A stretch of 45,248 nucleotides of DNA from Verrucomicrobiaceae bacterium (lineage in GTDB: Bacteria; Verrucomicrobiota; Verrucomicrobiia; Verrucomicrobiales; Akkermansiaceae): contig SYAP01000357.1 of the NCBI GenBank assembly GCA_005787565.1, forward strand, positions 1 to 45,248, given 5' to 3'. Positions 1-8,834 of this stretch are shown here, piece after piece (positions within the stretch are counted from its first letter, which is position 1; every line of letters starts with the position of its first letter). The notes beneath the pieces were generated by a model. It was not told where the DNA came from. It saw nothing but the letters and a program-made list of their open reading frames with translations, and ran no database searches. A program made the translations under genes and the position numbers.

Positions 1-1
1 C

Positions 2-1036
2 CTCAAGCACTGGCGGCGCTGGATCTTTGTCCTGATCATCCTATTCCTTCTAACACCCTTCTTCTTCATCCGCCACGCGGTGAATGAAATCACCACCCCG
101 CCCCGCCGCCCGCTCCAGTCCTATCACCAAGCCATCCTTGACGATCCCTCGAAGTTCGCGATCAAAATCGAGAAATTCACCACCAGCGACGGCACCCCCG
201 TCATCATCTGCACGCCTAACAATACCGTCCAACCCAACTCACGCGGCGCAATCCTCCGCAACCAACTCCTCGCCGAAGGCCGCCTCCTCACCCAACCTCG
301 CGAAATCATCGGCACCCTCGTCCTCGTCCACGGCCGCCGCGGTCGCAAAGAGGACTTCCTCCCCATGGCCGAACGCTTCTGCGCCATCGGCTTCATTTGC
401 GTCATCCCCGATCTCCCCGCACACGGCGACCACCCGGAAAAACTCGCCACCTACGGCATCCGCGAAGCCTCCCTCCCCGCAAAAATCCTCCGCGAAGCCG
501 CCATCGCACACCGCTTCAGCCCAACACCCGCCGGCATCCTCGGCATGTCCATGGGCGGATCCGTCGCCATCCACTCCATGGCCGAACCCTCCGCCCCATG
601 GTCCGCCATGGTCATCCTCCAAAGCTTCGACCGCTTCTCTCCCATCATCGCCGCACAATGCGATCTCCAACTCGGCAACACCTGCGGCCCCATGATCTTC
701 CGCTCCATCGCATCCGGATTTCAATCACGCACCGGCCTTCCGATCGGTTCCATCCACCCGGCCAAAATCCTCTCTTCATCTAACATCCCCACCCTCATCG
801 CCCACGGCACCGCCGACCGGACCATCCCTATCACTTCCGGAAAACACCTCTTCCATTCCCTGCCCGCAACCACCCCGAAACGCTGGATCGAAGTCCCCGC
901 CGCCACCCACGAAAACATCCTGATCACCGACTACCCGCTCTTCGCCGCCATCGGCGGCTGGTTCCTCGACCACGTCCCTATTTCTTCCACGCCAGCAGCA
1001 GTACCACCAGCGCCACCGGCAAATACAACAGAGTGA
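2..1036 (+). CDS. Alpha/beta hydrolase with N-terminal membrane anchor (5'-partial)
   Basis: The reading frame is open from the first bases of the window, so the true start lies upstream; a GTG at 80 would cut off a hydrophobic segment (about 20-65) that looks like a membrane anchor or signal. The body has the alpha/beta-hydrolase signature: an HGRRG oxyanion-type loop after a hydrophobic strand (about 325-345), the nucleophile elbow GMSMGG with Ser at 548-550, an acid in HGTADRT (Asp 815-817) and a C-terminal His in ATHEN (908-910). All three catalytic residues appear present, so it is probably an active serine hydrolase acting outside the cytoplasmic membrane. The substrate cannot be inferred. 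Its 3' end overlaps the convergent heme o synthase gene by 59 bp. The C-terminal tail is Pro/Ala-rich and poorly informative. Confidence 0.8.
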   Translation, partial: LKHWRRWIFVLIILFLLTPFFFIRHAVNEITTPPRRPLQSYHQAILDDPSKFAIKIEKFTTSDGTPVIICTPNNTVQPNSRGAILRNQLLAEGRLLTQPREIIGTLVLVHGRRGRKEDFLPMAERFCAIGFICVIPDLPAHGDHPEKLATYGIREASLPAKILREAAIAHRFSPTPAGILGMSMGGSVAIHSMAEPSAPWSAMVILQSFDRFSPIIAAQCDLQLGNTCGPMIFRSIASGFQSRTGLPIGSIHPAKILSSSNIPTLIAHGTADRTIPITSGKHLFHSLPATTPKRWIEVPAATHENILITDYPLFAAIGGWFLDHVPISSTPAAVPPAPPANTTE

Positions 1037-1898
1037 AAAAGAACAGCCGCCGCGCGGAAGAACGATCCCCCTCCACCGAGAACTTGACCGCCAGCGCCGT
1101 CATCAGCAACGCCAACAAAGGCCCGCCAATCGTCCACACCAGATTCGCAAATCCCTGCCACGCCGGAATCAGCGAGAAACCCGCCAGCATCAGCGCAAAC
1201 ATCCCGGACAACAGCCCGCTCTTCTTTCCACTCACATCTCCATTCGACCACATCTTGTATCCCGCCGATTCATACTCCTCGCGGCACAGCCAGTTGATCG
1301 CGATGAAATGCGGAAGCTGCCAGAAAAACAACAACCCGAAAAGAAACCACGCCTGCCACCCCAATCCCCCACCCGCACCCACCCACCCGATCATCGGCGG
1401 AATCGCCCCGGGAATCGCCCCCACCAGCGTGTTCGTCGAACTGAAACGCTTCAGCGGCGTGTAAATGAAAACATAGACCGCCACCGTCGCCGCTGTTAGA
1501 TAAGCAGCAAGATGTCCAACATTCACCGCAAGATGAATGATCCCCAACGCGGAAAGCACCCACCCGATCCCGAACGCAACCAAAGGATCCATCCGCCGCG
1601 ACGGCAAAGGCCGGTTCGCCGTCCGCCGCATCCGCGCATCCAGATCAACCTCCATCAACTGGTTGAACGCCGCCGACCCGAACGCCGCCGCCGCCGTCCC
1701 GATGATCAGATGCAGCAACCTCATCCACTCCATCGACTGCCCCTTCGATGCCAGCAAATACCCGAAAAACGCCGTAATCAGCACGAAAAAGTTCAGCCGA
1801 ACCTTCATCAGCACCGCCAAATCCGAACGCAAGCCCGGCACCGCCTCAGGGGCAGCCACCTCCGCAACCGGTGCCAAATCGGTTTTCTCCTCGCTCAC
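978..1898 (-). CDS. ctaB: Protoheme IX farnesyltransferase (heme o synthase)
   Basis: A UbiA-family polytopic prenyltransferase of 306 residues, the normal length. The first Asp-rich motif reads NQLMEVDLDARMRRT near residue 80, followed by the RPLPS motif; the loop YTPLKR...NTLVGAIPGAIPP and a strongly hydrophobic series of about eight or nine helices are typical of CtaB/CyoE. It farnesylates heme b to heme o for cytochrome oxidase. The start is a GTG sharing bases with the TGA stop of the upstream gene (GTGA overlap), which implies translational coupling to the two HtrA-like genes. No ctaA or cytochrome oxidase genes are in view, so the operon is unusual in pairing heme o synthesis with periplasmic protease-like proteins. 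The 3' end overlaps the convergent hydrolase gene. Confidence 0.93.
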   Translation of the reverse strand: MSEEKTDLAPVAEVAAPEAVPGLRSDLAVLMKVRLNFFVLITAFFGYLLASKGQSMEWMRLLHLIIGTAAAAFGSAAFNQLMEVDLDARMRRTANRPLPSRRMDPLVAFGIGWVLSALGIIHLAVNVGHLAAYLTAATVAVYVFIYTPLKRFSSTNTLVGAIPGAIPPMIGWVGAGGGLGWQAWFLFGLLFFWQLPHFIAINWLCREEYESAGYKMWSNGDVSGKKSGLLSGMFALMLAGFSLIPAWQGFANLVWTIGGPLLALLMTALAVKFSVEGDRSSARRLFFFTLLYLPVALVVLLLAWKK

Positions 1899-2899
1899 TT
1901 CGCTGCCTCCTTGATCATCCGCGCCGCAATCTCCTTCAACTCCTCACACGGAATCGTGAAATTCTCACACCGATTCACCCGCGCGATGTTCATCCCCAGA
2001 CAGCGCCCGTCCAAATCCAACAGCGGACCACCGATGTTGCGCCTGCTCCCTAACATGATGTCATGCTGGAGAACCCGCGGAAAACCACTACGCCGAGCGG
2101 AATACTCACCGCTCATCTGATCATTGCGCGTCACCTCCTCCTCGACCATCTGCGAGCGGGCCATCAGCTTCACATCAAAGGCCATCTCCTTCTTCGCTCG
2201 GCTCACAATCACTTTCACGATCACCCCTGGCTTCTTCCCTTTCAGCGCTTCGGCCATCTCCTCGATCTTGGAAATCGCCTTCCCATCCACACTGATCACC
2301 AGATCTCCCTTCTTCAACCCGGCCTCCTCCGCACCACTCTTCTCGACCACTTCCTTGATCTCTAACTGCTTGCCCTTGGTCTCAAGTTGCAACCCGATCG
2401 CCGCCCCTCCCGCAATCGGAATCTCCCTTGGCTTCGCGCTGATGATCCCCGCAAGCAACCGACGCTTCGTCCGCGTCGTCGCCCCATTCGCCACCACCCA
2501 CGTCCCCTGCTCCACCGCGCTGGTCGGTGCATAAACCACCGGAATCAAGCCTGCTGCGGGAACTTTCAACAACGCCACATCCCAATCCTCATCCGTCCCC
2601 AGAATCTCCACCTCCTTGTACTGCGTGCCATCCACGGTGACTCCCAGCTTCTTCACCTCCTTCAGCTCGCTGGCCTTTGTTAGAATATGCCCCTCCGGCG
2701 AAACAACCACACCATACTGGATCTCCCGCCGACCATCGAGAATCACCGCGCTGGACGTCTGCAACACCTGCCGCTGCGGCTCAAACGCCGCAACCACCCC
2801 GTTGCCCGTCGTGCGATAGTTGGACTCCAGACTCTGGAAGGCCGCCGTATTCAGCGCACTTCCTAACAGAATGCTTGTAAGAATGAGTTTAGCGTTCAC
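1895..2899 (-). CDS. Catalytically dead HtrA-like protein with an internal PDZ domain
   Basis: A 334-residue exported protein with a signal peptide (residues 1-21, MNAKLILTS...NTAAFQ). The chymotrypsin-like strands are recognisable: GVVVSPEGHILTKASEL aligns with the HtrA His region, but the His position is Ser; DWDVALLKV retains the Asp; the Ser region reads RNIGGPLLDLDGRCLGMN with Ile in place of the catalytic Ser. A PDZ domain (about residues 165-245, SGAEEAGLKKGDLVISVDG) lies before the NIGGP segment, not after it as in DegP/DegS, so it appears inserted inside the protease fold. It follows an intact HtrA homologue and overlaps ctaB. The GTG start overlaps the last codons of the upstream gene. 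It is likely a binding or regulatory pseudoprotease in the periplasm; its partner is unknown. Confidence 0.8.
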   Translation of the reverse strand: MNAKLILTSILLGSALNTAAFQSLESNYRTTGNGVVAAFEPQRQVLQTSSAVILDGRREIQYGVVVSPEGHILTKASELKEVKKLGVTVDGTQYKEVEILGTDEDWDVALLKVPAAGLIPVVYAPTSAVEQGTWVVANGATTRTKRRLLAGIISAKPREIPIAGGAAIGLQLETKGKQLEIKEVVEKSGAEEAGLKKGDLVISVDGKAISKIEEMAEALKGKKPGVIVKVIVSRAKKEMAFDVKLMARSQMVEEEVTRNDQMSGEYSARRSGFPRVLQHDIMLGSRRNIGGPLLDLDGRCLGMNIARVNRCENFTIPCEELKEIAARMIKEAAK

Positions 2900-3866
2900 C
2901 GAGTTTCAGATTGATCGTTTCCTTCTTGCCATCACGCAACAGTTCCAGCGCGAGCTTGTCACCCGCTGCCATCTCCTTGAGCAAATCCTGCATCTGCTCC
3001 CGGGTCTTCAAATCCACATCATTCATCTTAAGAATCACATCCCCCTCCTTGATCCCGGCCTCCTCCGCCGGACTCTCCCGCCCGACCTTCGTCACCTTCA
3101 ATCCCCCCTCATCACGAGCCTCCGTCGCAAGCCCCAGAAACCCGTTCCCCTTCACCGGCTTCTGTGCAAAAGGACCCTCCCCGATGAACTCCGACTTCAT
3201 CATCCCGTCCCAGTTCTCGACATAAACCTTCATCGGAACATGCATGTTCACCTGCAACTGCGCTCCCACCCGCGAGTGAATCCCGATCAGCCGCCCCTCC
3301 AGATCAAACAACGGCCCGCCCGAATCACCACCAATCAGCGTGCAGTCGGATTGAAACGTCGCATTCGCAATCCGCACCAATCGCCCCAACCTCACAACCG
3401 ACCCCCGCTCCTTGTCAAATCCCCCGGAATGCCCTAGCGAAAAAACCCAGTCACCCAGCTTGGTCGACTCCGCCCGATCAATCTCCACGAACGGAAACGG
3501 CCCCTTCTCCAAAATCTTCACCATCGCCGCATCCGTGTCCGCCACCAACCCCAGCGACTCCGCCTTCAGCTTCTTCCCGTCCTCCATGATCACCGTCAAC
3601 TCCTTGCCAACCCCCGTGCTCACGTGCGCGGCTGTTAGAACCAACCCATCCTCCGAAACAATCACCCCGCTGCCGGATCCCTCACCCAGGTCAATGCAAA
3701 CCGTCGCCGCACGCGCCTTCGGCAACACCGAAGTCAGCGACTTCTGGATCACCTCCAGATCCTTCCTGTCCTCAGGCGCCTTCTTGTCATTCACATAAGG
3801 TCGCGCGGACGCGGTGGAAATCCACCCGAACAACAACACCATCGGCAGGGCAAAAGTCAGCTTCAT
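2889..3866 (-). CDS. HtrA/DegP-like serine protease with one PDZ domain
   Basis: The start is placed at ATG 3866 because it begins a clean signal peptide (MKLTFALPMVLLFGWISTASA); a further 30 codons of open frame upstream encode unconvincing sequence. The catalytic triad is intact: His in TAAHVS (about residue 81), Asp in DTDAAMVKI (about 111-113) and Ser in GGDSGGPL (about 182). A single PDZ domain follows (about 235-325, ESPAEEAGIKEGDVILKMNDVD). The product is about 325 residues, typical of a single-PDZ HtrA, and should act in the periplasm on misfolded envelope proteins. It is the first gene of a three-gene minus-strand operon with the degenerate paralogue and ctaB. It is transcribed divergently from the CotH gene with about 140 bp between the starts. 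Confidence 0.88.
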   Translation of the reverse strand: MKLTFALPMVLLFGWISTASARPYVNDKKAPEDRKDLEVIQKSLTSVLPKARAATVCIDLGEGSGSGVIVSEDGLVLTAAHVSTGVGKELTVIMEDGKKLKAESLGLVADTDAAMVKILEKGPFPFVEIDRAESTKLGDWVFSLGHSGGFDKERGSVVRLGRLVRIANATFQSDCTLIGGDSGGPLFDLEGRLIGIHSRVGAQLQVNMHVPMKVYVENWDGMMKSEFIGEGPFAQKPVKGNGFLGLATEARDEGGLKVTKVGRESPAEEAGIKEGDVILKMNDVDLKTREQMQDLLKEMAAGDKLALELLRDGKKETINLKLGER

Positions 3867-4006
3867 CGGTATCAATAGCGTCACCCTAGCCGGGTCCTGT
3901 TCCCGCTGCAACCCCCTCCTTCGCACAAAACCACACCAATCCACCCCACCTTCCATTCAACCCCTTCCGGAGTTGCACACCTAGAGAATCAACCTTAAAA
4001 ACATCC

Positions 4007-7000
4007 ATGCGACTCTCCTGCACCCTCGCCTTGCTGATACCCCTGCTCCCCACCAAAGGAGCTGCCCAAGCCGTGATCAGCGAGTTCATGGCCGATAACT
4101 CAACCACCATCGCCGACAACTTCGGAAACTTCCCCGACTGGATCGAAATCCACAACCCCTCCTCCCAACCCATCGACCTCACCGATTGGTCCCTCACCGA
4201 CAACGCCGCCGACCTCACCAAATGGCGCTTCCCCACCATCACCCTCGCCCCCGGCGAATTCCGCGTCGTCTGGGCATCCAACCTCAACCTCAGAGACCCG
4301 GCAGCCCCCCTCCACACCAACTTCGCCCTATCCAAAGGCGGTGAATACCTCGCACTCGTCCGCCCGGACGGCACCACCATCGAACACCAATTCGCACCCG
4401 CCTTTCCACCCCAGGAAACCGACGGCTCCTGGGGCCTCCGCTTCGACTCCACCGTCCACGTCGCCACCGGCGCAACCTTCTCCTACCGCGTCCCCTCCAG
4501 CATCAGCAACCCAGGCCTCAACTGGGCATCCCCCGCCTTCAATTCTAGCAGTTGGACCACCGGCCCAAGCGGCTTCGGCTTCGGCCTCACCGTCCCCGGC
4601 ATCACCGTCCGCCACGTCTTCAAAAACGGCGGCATCGGCGGCCTAACCGACGCCGCGAACCTCGTCCTCCTCCCCGATAGCGACCCACAGGTCTCATCCT
4701 CAGCCACCGTCGTCCTCCCCACCGTCAACATCCTCGGCGAAGGCGGCGATGGCAGATACGGAAACAACACCCCGCCCCCCGCAGGCATCGGCGACCAATA
4801 TGCCATCCGCGGCACCGGCTTCGTCCAAATCATCACCCCCGGAAATTACACCTTCGGCCTCAATTCCGACGACGGCGGCCGCATCCGCATCAACGGCAAC
4901 AACGTCATGGTCGACGACTCCTTCCACGGCGCGCAAGACCACTTCGGCACCATCAGCCTCTCCGCCGGTTGGCACGAATTCGAAATCATCATGTTCGAAG
5001 GCGGCGGTGGCGACTGCGTGGAATTCTTCGCCGCACCCGGCATCCGCACCTCCTTCGATGCGACAGCCTTCCGCCTCGTCGGCGACGTCGCCAACGGCGG
5101 CCTCGCAGCAGCCACCTTCCCGAACGGCACCGGCAGCATCATCGCCACCAACATCCAAACCGCCATGAGCGGCAGAACCAGCGCCTACTTCCGCACCACC
5201 CCCACCGGCTCCCCAGGCGCTGCCACCTCCCTCTCGCTCGTCATGCGCGCCAACGATGGCTTCGCCGCATTCCTCAACGGCACCGAAATCGCCCGCGACA
5301 ACACACCGCAAACCCTCGCCTGGAACTCCGCCGCCGTCACCCCGCTCTCCACCGAAGCCAGCCTCCAGAAACGCGGCTTCAACGTCACCTCCGCACTCCC
5401 CTCCCTCTCCGCCCCCTCCCCCCTCCTCGCCATCCAGGGCATGCGCACCTCCACCAGCGACACCGGATTCCTCATCATCCCCGAACTCATCAGCGGCAGC
5501 ATCGCCAACGATCCCGGTCCCGCCCTCTACGCCGGAAATCTCGCCACCCCCGGCTGGATCAACGGCCCCATCAGCTCCCTCGGCCCCGTCGCCGAAGTCT
5601 CCTTCTCCACCCAACGCGGCATCTTCACCTCCCCCGTCTCCCTCACTCTCACCACCACCACACCCGGTGCCAATATCCGATACACCACCAACGGATCCAC
5701 CCCAAGCTCCACCAACGGAACCCTCTACACCACCCCTCTCAACATCTCCTCCACCACCGTCATCCGCGCCGTCGCCTACAAGCCAGATTTCGATAACTCA
5801 CCCGTCTCCACCCACACCTACCTCTTCCCCAACGACGTCATCACCCAAAGCTCTAACGGAAGCGCCCCTCCTGGCTGGCCATCCACAAGCGGCACCTCCC
5901 AAGTCCTCGACTACGGAATGGATCCGGAAATCGTCAATCACGCCAACCCACAAATCGGCGGCCAAACCCAAGTCAAAAACGCACTCCTCTCCCTCCCCAG
6001 CGTCATCATCACCACCGACCTCCCGAACCTCTTCAACATCGGCGGCTCACGCGGCATCTACGCCAACCCCTACGACCGCGGCATCTCAGCCGAACGCCCG
6101 GCCTCCCTCGAATGGATCAATCCCCCAACACCCGAAAACACCAACGGCACCAGCGAATTCCAAATCAACGCCGGACTCCGCATCCGCGGCGGATTCTCCC
6201 GCTCCACCGATAACCCAAAACACGCCCTCCGCTTCCTCTTCCGCAGCGAATACGGCGCGGCAAAACTCAACTACCCCCTCTTCGGCGATCAAGGCGCTTC
6301 CGTCTTCGATAAAATCGACTTCCGAACCTCGCAAAACTACTCCTGGTCCTTCCAAAACGACGACCAAAACACCTTCCTCCGCGAGGAATCCTCCCGCCAG
6401 GCCTTCCTCGACATGGGCCAACCCGGCTCTCACGTCCGCTACGTCCACCTCTATCTCAACGGCCAATACTGGGGCCTCTTCAACCTCGACGAACGCACCG
6501 AAGCCGACTTCGCCGCCACCTACTACGGCGGAACCAAGGAAGAATACGACGTCGTCAAAGCCGAGCAAGACTCCAACTACACCACCCAGGCCGTCGAAGG
6601 AAACGCAGACGCCTGGAACGCCCTCTGGAACCTCGCCAAAACCCATCGCGCCAACCCCACCAACCAAAACTACTTCCGCATGCAAGGCCTCGCCGCCGAT
6701 GGCGTCAACCCCACCGCAGACCCAGTCCTCCTCGATGCCGACAACCTCATCGACTACCTCATGACCACCTTCTGGACCGGAAACTTCGACGGTGCGACCT
6801 CAGCCTTCCTCGGCAACGACCGCGCCAACAACTGGTCCGCATCCCGCCGCCGCGACAACAACCCCGGCCAAGGCTTCCGCTTCTACGTCCACGACTTCGA
6901 ACATTCCCTCTTCAACGTCAACGAAGACCGCACCGGACCCTTCCCCAGCGCCAACGAATCCAACATCTCCTACGCCAATCCCATGTTCCTCCACCAGGAC

Positions 7001-8833
7001 CTCATCGGAAACGCCGAATACCGCATGCGCTGGGCCGACCGCGCACACCGCCACCTCTTCAACAACGGCGCCCTCACCACCCAGGCATGGCTCGATCGCG
7101 TCAACAACTTCGCCGCCATCGTCGACGCCTCCATCATCGCCGAAAGCGCTCGCTGGGGCGACGCCAAAAACCCCATCCCCAAAACCCGGCTCACCTGGCA
7201 AAACGCCCGCAACAACCTCCTCAACTACCTCCCCCAACGCGGCTCCGTCGTCCTCAACCAACTCCGCAACGACGGCCTTTACCCATCCATCGACGCCCCG
7301 GTCCCAACCCCTAACAGCGGCGCGGTCGCAGTCAACACACCCCTCGACATCACCGGCCCTCCCGGCGCGGAAATCTACTACATGCCCGATGGCTCGGACC
7401 CACGCGCCATCGGCGGTGCCCTCCGCCCCGGCGCTCAACTCTACATCCCCTCCACCACCACCGAGGAACTCGTCCCCTGGTCCGCAACCGGCTGGCGCTA
7501 CCTCTCACCCGCCACCGACCTCGGCACCACATGGAGGACCACCTCCTTCGTCGACACCTCATGGCCCACCGGCACCGCCGAAATCGGCTACGGCGATGGC
7601 GATGAATCCACCGCAATCCCCACACCGCCCAATCCCAAACCATCCGCCGTCTACTTCCGCAAATCCTTCACCATCTCCAACCTCTCGGAAATCACCTCCC
7701 TCAACCTCTCAGTGGAATACGACGACTCCTTCGCCGTCTACATCAACGGCACCCGCGTCGCTGGAAACCTCCCCACCAATCCCGCACCGGACCTCTTCTT
7801 CGGAAGCGCCATCGAGGACACCATCGAAAACTTCACCCTCGATACCACCACCCTCATCACAGGCAACAACGTCGTCGCCGTCGAAGTCCACCAGTCGAAC
7901 AACACCAGCAGCGACCTCAGCATGAACCTCTCGCTCACCGCCAACCGCCAAAACAGCTCAACCGCACTCGTTCTCGACCAACCCGGCATCACCACCCTCC
8001 GCCTCCGCGCCAAAAACGGCGCCACCTGGAGCGCCCTCCAGGAATCCGTCTATCAGGTTTCCCTCATCCAGCCATCCCCGGCAAATCTCATCGTCTCCGA
8101 ACTCTCCTACAACCCTCCCGCCCCCCACGACCTCGCCGAATTCATCGAACTCTGGAACGCCGACCCGGTCTCCGCCCTCGACCTCTCCGGCGCACGCTTC
8201 ACCAACGGCATCGACTACTCCTTCCCGGATGGCACCACCCTTGCGCCTAACAGCCGCATCCTCCTTGTTAGAAACCCCGCCGCCTTCGAAACCCTCTACG
8301 GCACCTCCATCCCCATCGCCGGAGTCTTCGAAAACAACACCGCCCTTTCTAACACCGGCGAACGCATCCGCATCGAAACATCAACCGGCATCACCCTCGT
8401 CGACTTCACCTACGGCACCTCCTTCCCCTGGCAACCCTCCGCCTCCGGCCTCGGCCGCTCCATCGTCCTCACCAATCCCGCCAACCCCAACTCGCCGGAC
8501 TCATGGCGCCCCAGCGCCACAGACTTCGGAAACCCATCCACATCCGACTCCATCCCCCTCCAACCCGGCCAAGACCTTCTCCTCTACGCACTCGACGGCA
8601 TCCAACCCACCTTCGATCCCGCCACCGGAATCTTCTCCATCGACCGCCGCCTCGGCACCGACGACGTCACCCTCATCGCCGAGTGGTCCGACAACCTCAC
8701 CACCTGGACCCAAACCGGCATCACCAAAATCTCCGAAACCGCCACCACCCCCAACCGCTCCACCCTCCGCTACTCCCTCACCCCCCTCCCTCCCTCCCAA
8801 GCCTTCCTCCGCGTCCGCATCACCACCCCCTGA
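4007..8833 (+). CDS. Giant secreted CotH-kinase/lamin-tail/PA14 multidomain protein
   Basis: 1608 residues with a signal peptide (MRLSCTLALLIPLLPTKGAAQA). Domains read in order: lamin-tail domain (about 22-130, ISEFMADNS...DWIEIHN), PA14-like sugar-binding fold (about 263-345, YTFGLNSDDGGRIRING), chitobiase/hexosaminidase C-terminal-like beta domain (about 528-605, ANIRYTTNGSTPSS), CotH kinase-like domain (about 720-1085, LRIRGGFSRS, LNGQYWGLFNLDER, YVHDFEHSLF), a jelly-roll domain (about 1155-1315, YFRKSFTI...DDSFAVYINGTRV) and a second lamin-tail domain (about 1358-1510, LIVSELSYNPP...AEFIELWN). CotH proteins include spore-coat and secretory-protein kinases; here CotH is fused to adhesion or glycan-binding modules. 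Together this suggests an extracellular or surface protein that phosphorylates or binds other secreted proteins, or assembles with them. Activity is inferred from family only. It ends 1 bp before the convergent GH172 gene. Confidence 0.85.
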   Translation: MRLSCTLALLIPLLPTKGAAQAVISEFMADNSTTIADNFGNFPDWIEIHNPSSQPIDLTDWSLTDNAADLTKWRFPTITLAPGEFRVVWASNLNLRDPAAPLHTNFALSKGGEYLALVRPDGTTIEHQFAPAFPPQETDGSWGLRFDSTVHVATGATFSYRVPSSISNPGLNWASPAFNSSSWTTGPSGFGFGLTVPGITVRHVFKNGGIGGLTDAANLVLLPDSDPQVSSSATVVLPTVNILGEGGDGRYGNNTPPPAGIGDQYAIRGTGFVQIITPGNYTFGLNSDDGGRIRINGNNVMVDDSFHGAQDHFGTISLSAGWHEFEIIMFEGGGGDCVEFFAAPGIRTSFDATAFRLVGDVANGGLAAATFPNGTGSIIATNIQTAMSGRTSAYFRTTPTGSPGAATSLSLVMRANDGFAAFLNGTEIARDNTPQTLAWNSAAVTPLSTEASLQKRGFNVTSALPSLSAPSPLLAIQGMRTSTSDTGFLIIPELISGSIANDPGPALYAGNLATPGWINGPISSLGPVAEVSFSTQRGIFTSPVSLTLTTTTPGANIRYTTNGSTPSSTNGTLYTTPLNISSTTVIRAVAYKPDFDNSPVSTHTYLFPNDVITQSSNGSAPPGWPSTSGTSQVLDYGMDPEIVNHANPQIGGQTQVKNALLSLPSVIITTDLPNLFNIGGSRGIYANPYDRGISAERPASLEWINPPTPENTNGTSEFQINAGLRIRGGFSRSTDNPKHALRFLFRSEYGAAKLNYPLFGDQGASVFDKIDFRTSQNYSWSFQNDDQNTFLREESSRQAFLDMGQPGSHVRYVHLYLNGQYWGLFNLDERTEADFAATYYGGTKEEYDVVKAEQDSNYTTQAVEGNADAWNALWNLAKTHRANPTNQNYFRMQGLAADGVNPTADPVLLDADNLIDYLMTTFWTGNFDGATSAFLGNDRANNWSASRRRDNNPGQGFRFYVHDFEHSLFNVNEDRTGPFPSANESNISYANPMFLHQDLIGNAEYRMRWADRAHRHLFNNGALTTQAWLDRVNNFAAIVDASIIAESARWGDAKNPIPKTRLTWQNARNNLLNYLPQRGSVVLNQLRNDGLYPSIDAPVPTPNSGAVAVNTPLDITGPPGAEIYYMPDGSDPRAIGGALRPGAQLYIPSTTTEELVPWSATGWRYLSPATDLGTTWRTTSFVDTSWPTGTAEIGYGDGDESTAIPTPPNPKPSAVYFRKSFTISNLSEITSLNLSVEYDDSFAVYINGTRVAGNLPTNPAPDLFFGSAIEDTIENFTLDTTTLITGNNVVAVEVHQSNNTSSDLSMNLSLTANRQNSSTALVLDQPGITTLRLRAKNGATWSALQESVYQVSLIQPSPANLIVSELSYNPPAPHDLAEFIELWNADPVSALDLSGARFTNGIDYSFPDGTTLAPNSRILLVRNPAAFETLYGTSIPIAGVFENNTALSNTGERIRIETSTGITLVDFTYGTSFPWQPSASGLGRSIVLTNPANPNSPDSWRPSATDFGNPSTSDSIPLQPGQDLLLYALDGIQPTFDPATGIFSIDRRLGTDDVTLIAEWSDNLTTWTQTGITKISETATTPNRSTLRYSLTPLPPSQAFLRVRITTP

Positions 8834-8834
8834 T

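Noticed and set aside
4700-5614. 304-residue minus-strand open frame rich in Gly, Ala, Asp and Glu
   Set aside because: It is the mirror of the CotH gene, produced by strong GC3 bias; composition is low-complexity and no motif or signal is present.
5256-6764. 502-residue plus-strand open frame rich in Pro, Ser and Thr
   Set aside because: A +1-frame shadow inside the CotH gene; its repeated Pro/Ser/Thr content is what C-rich codons give out of frame.
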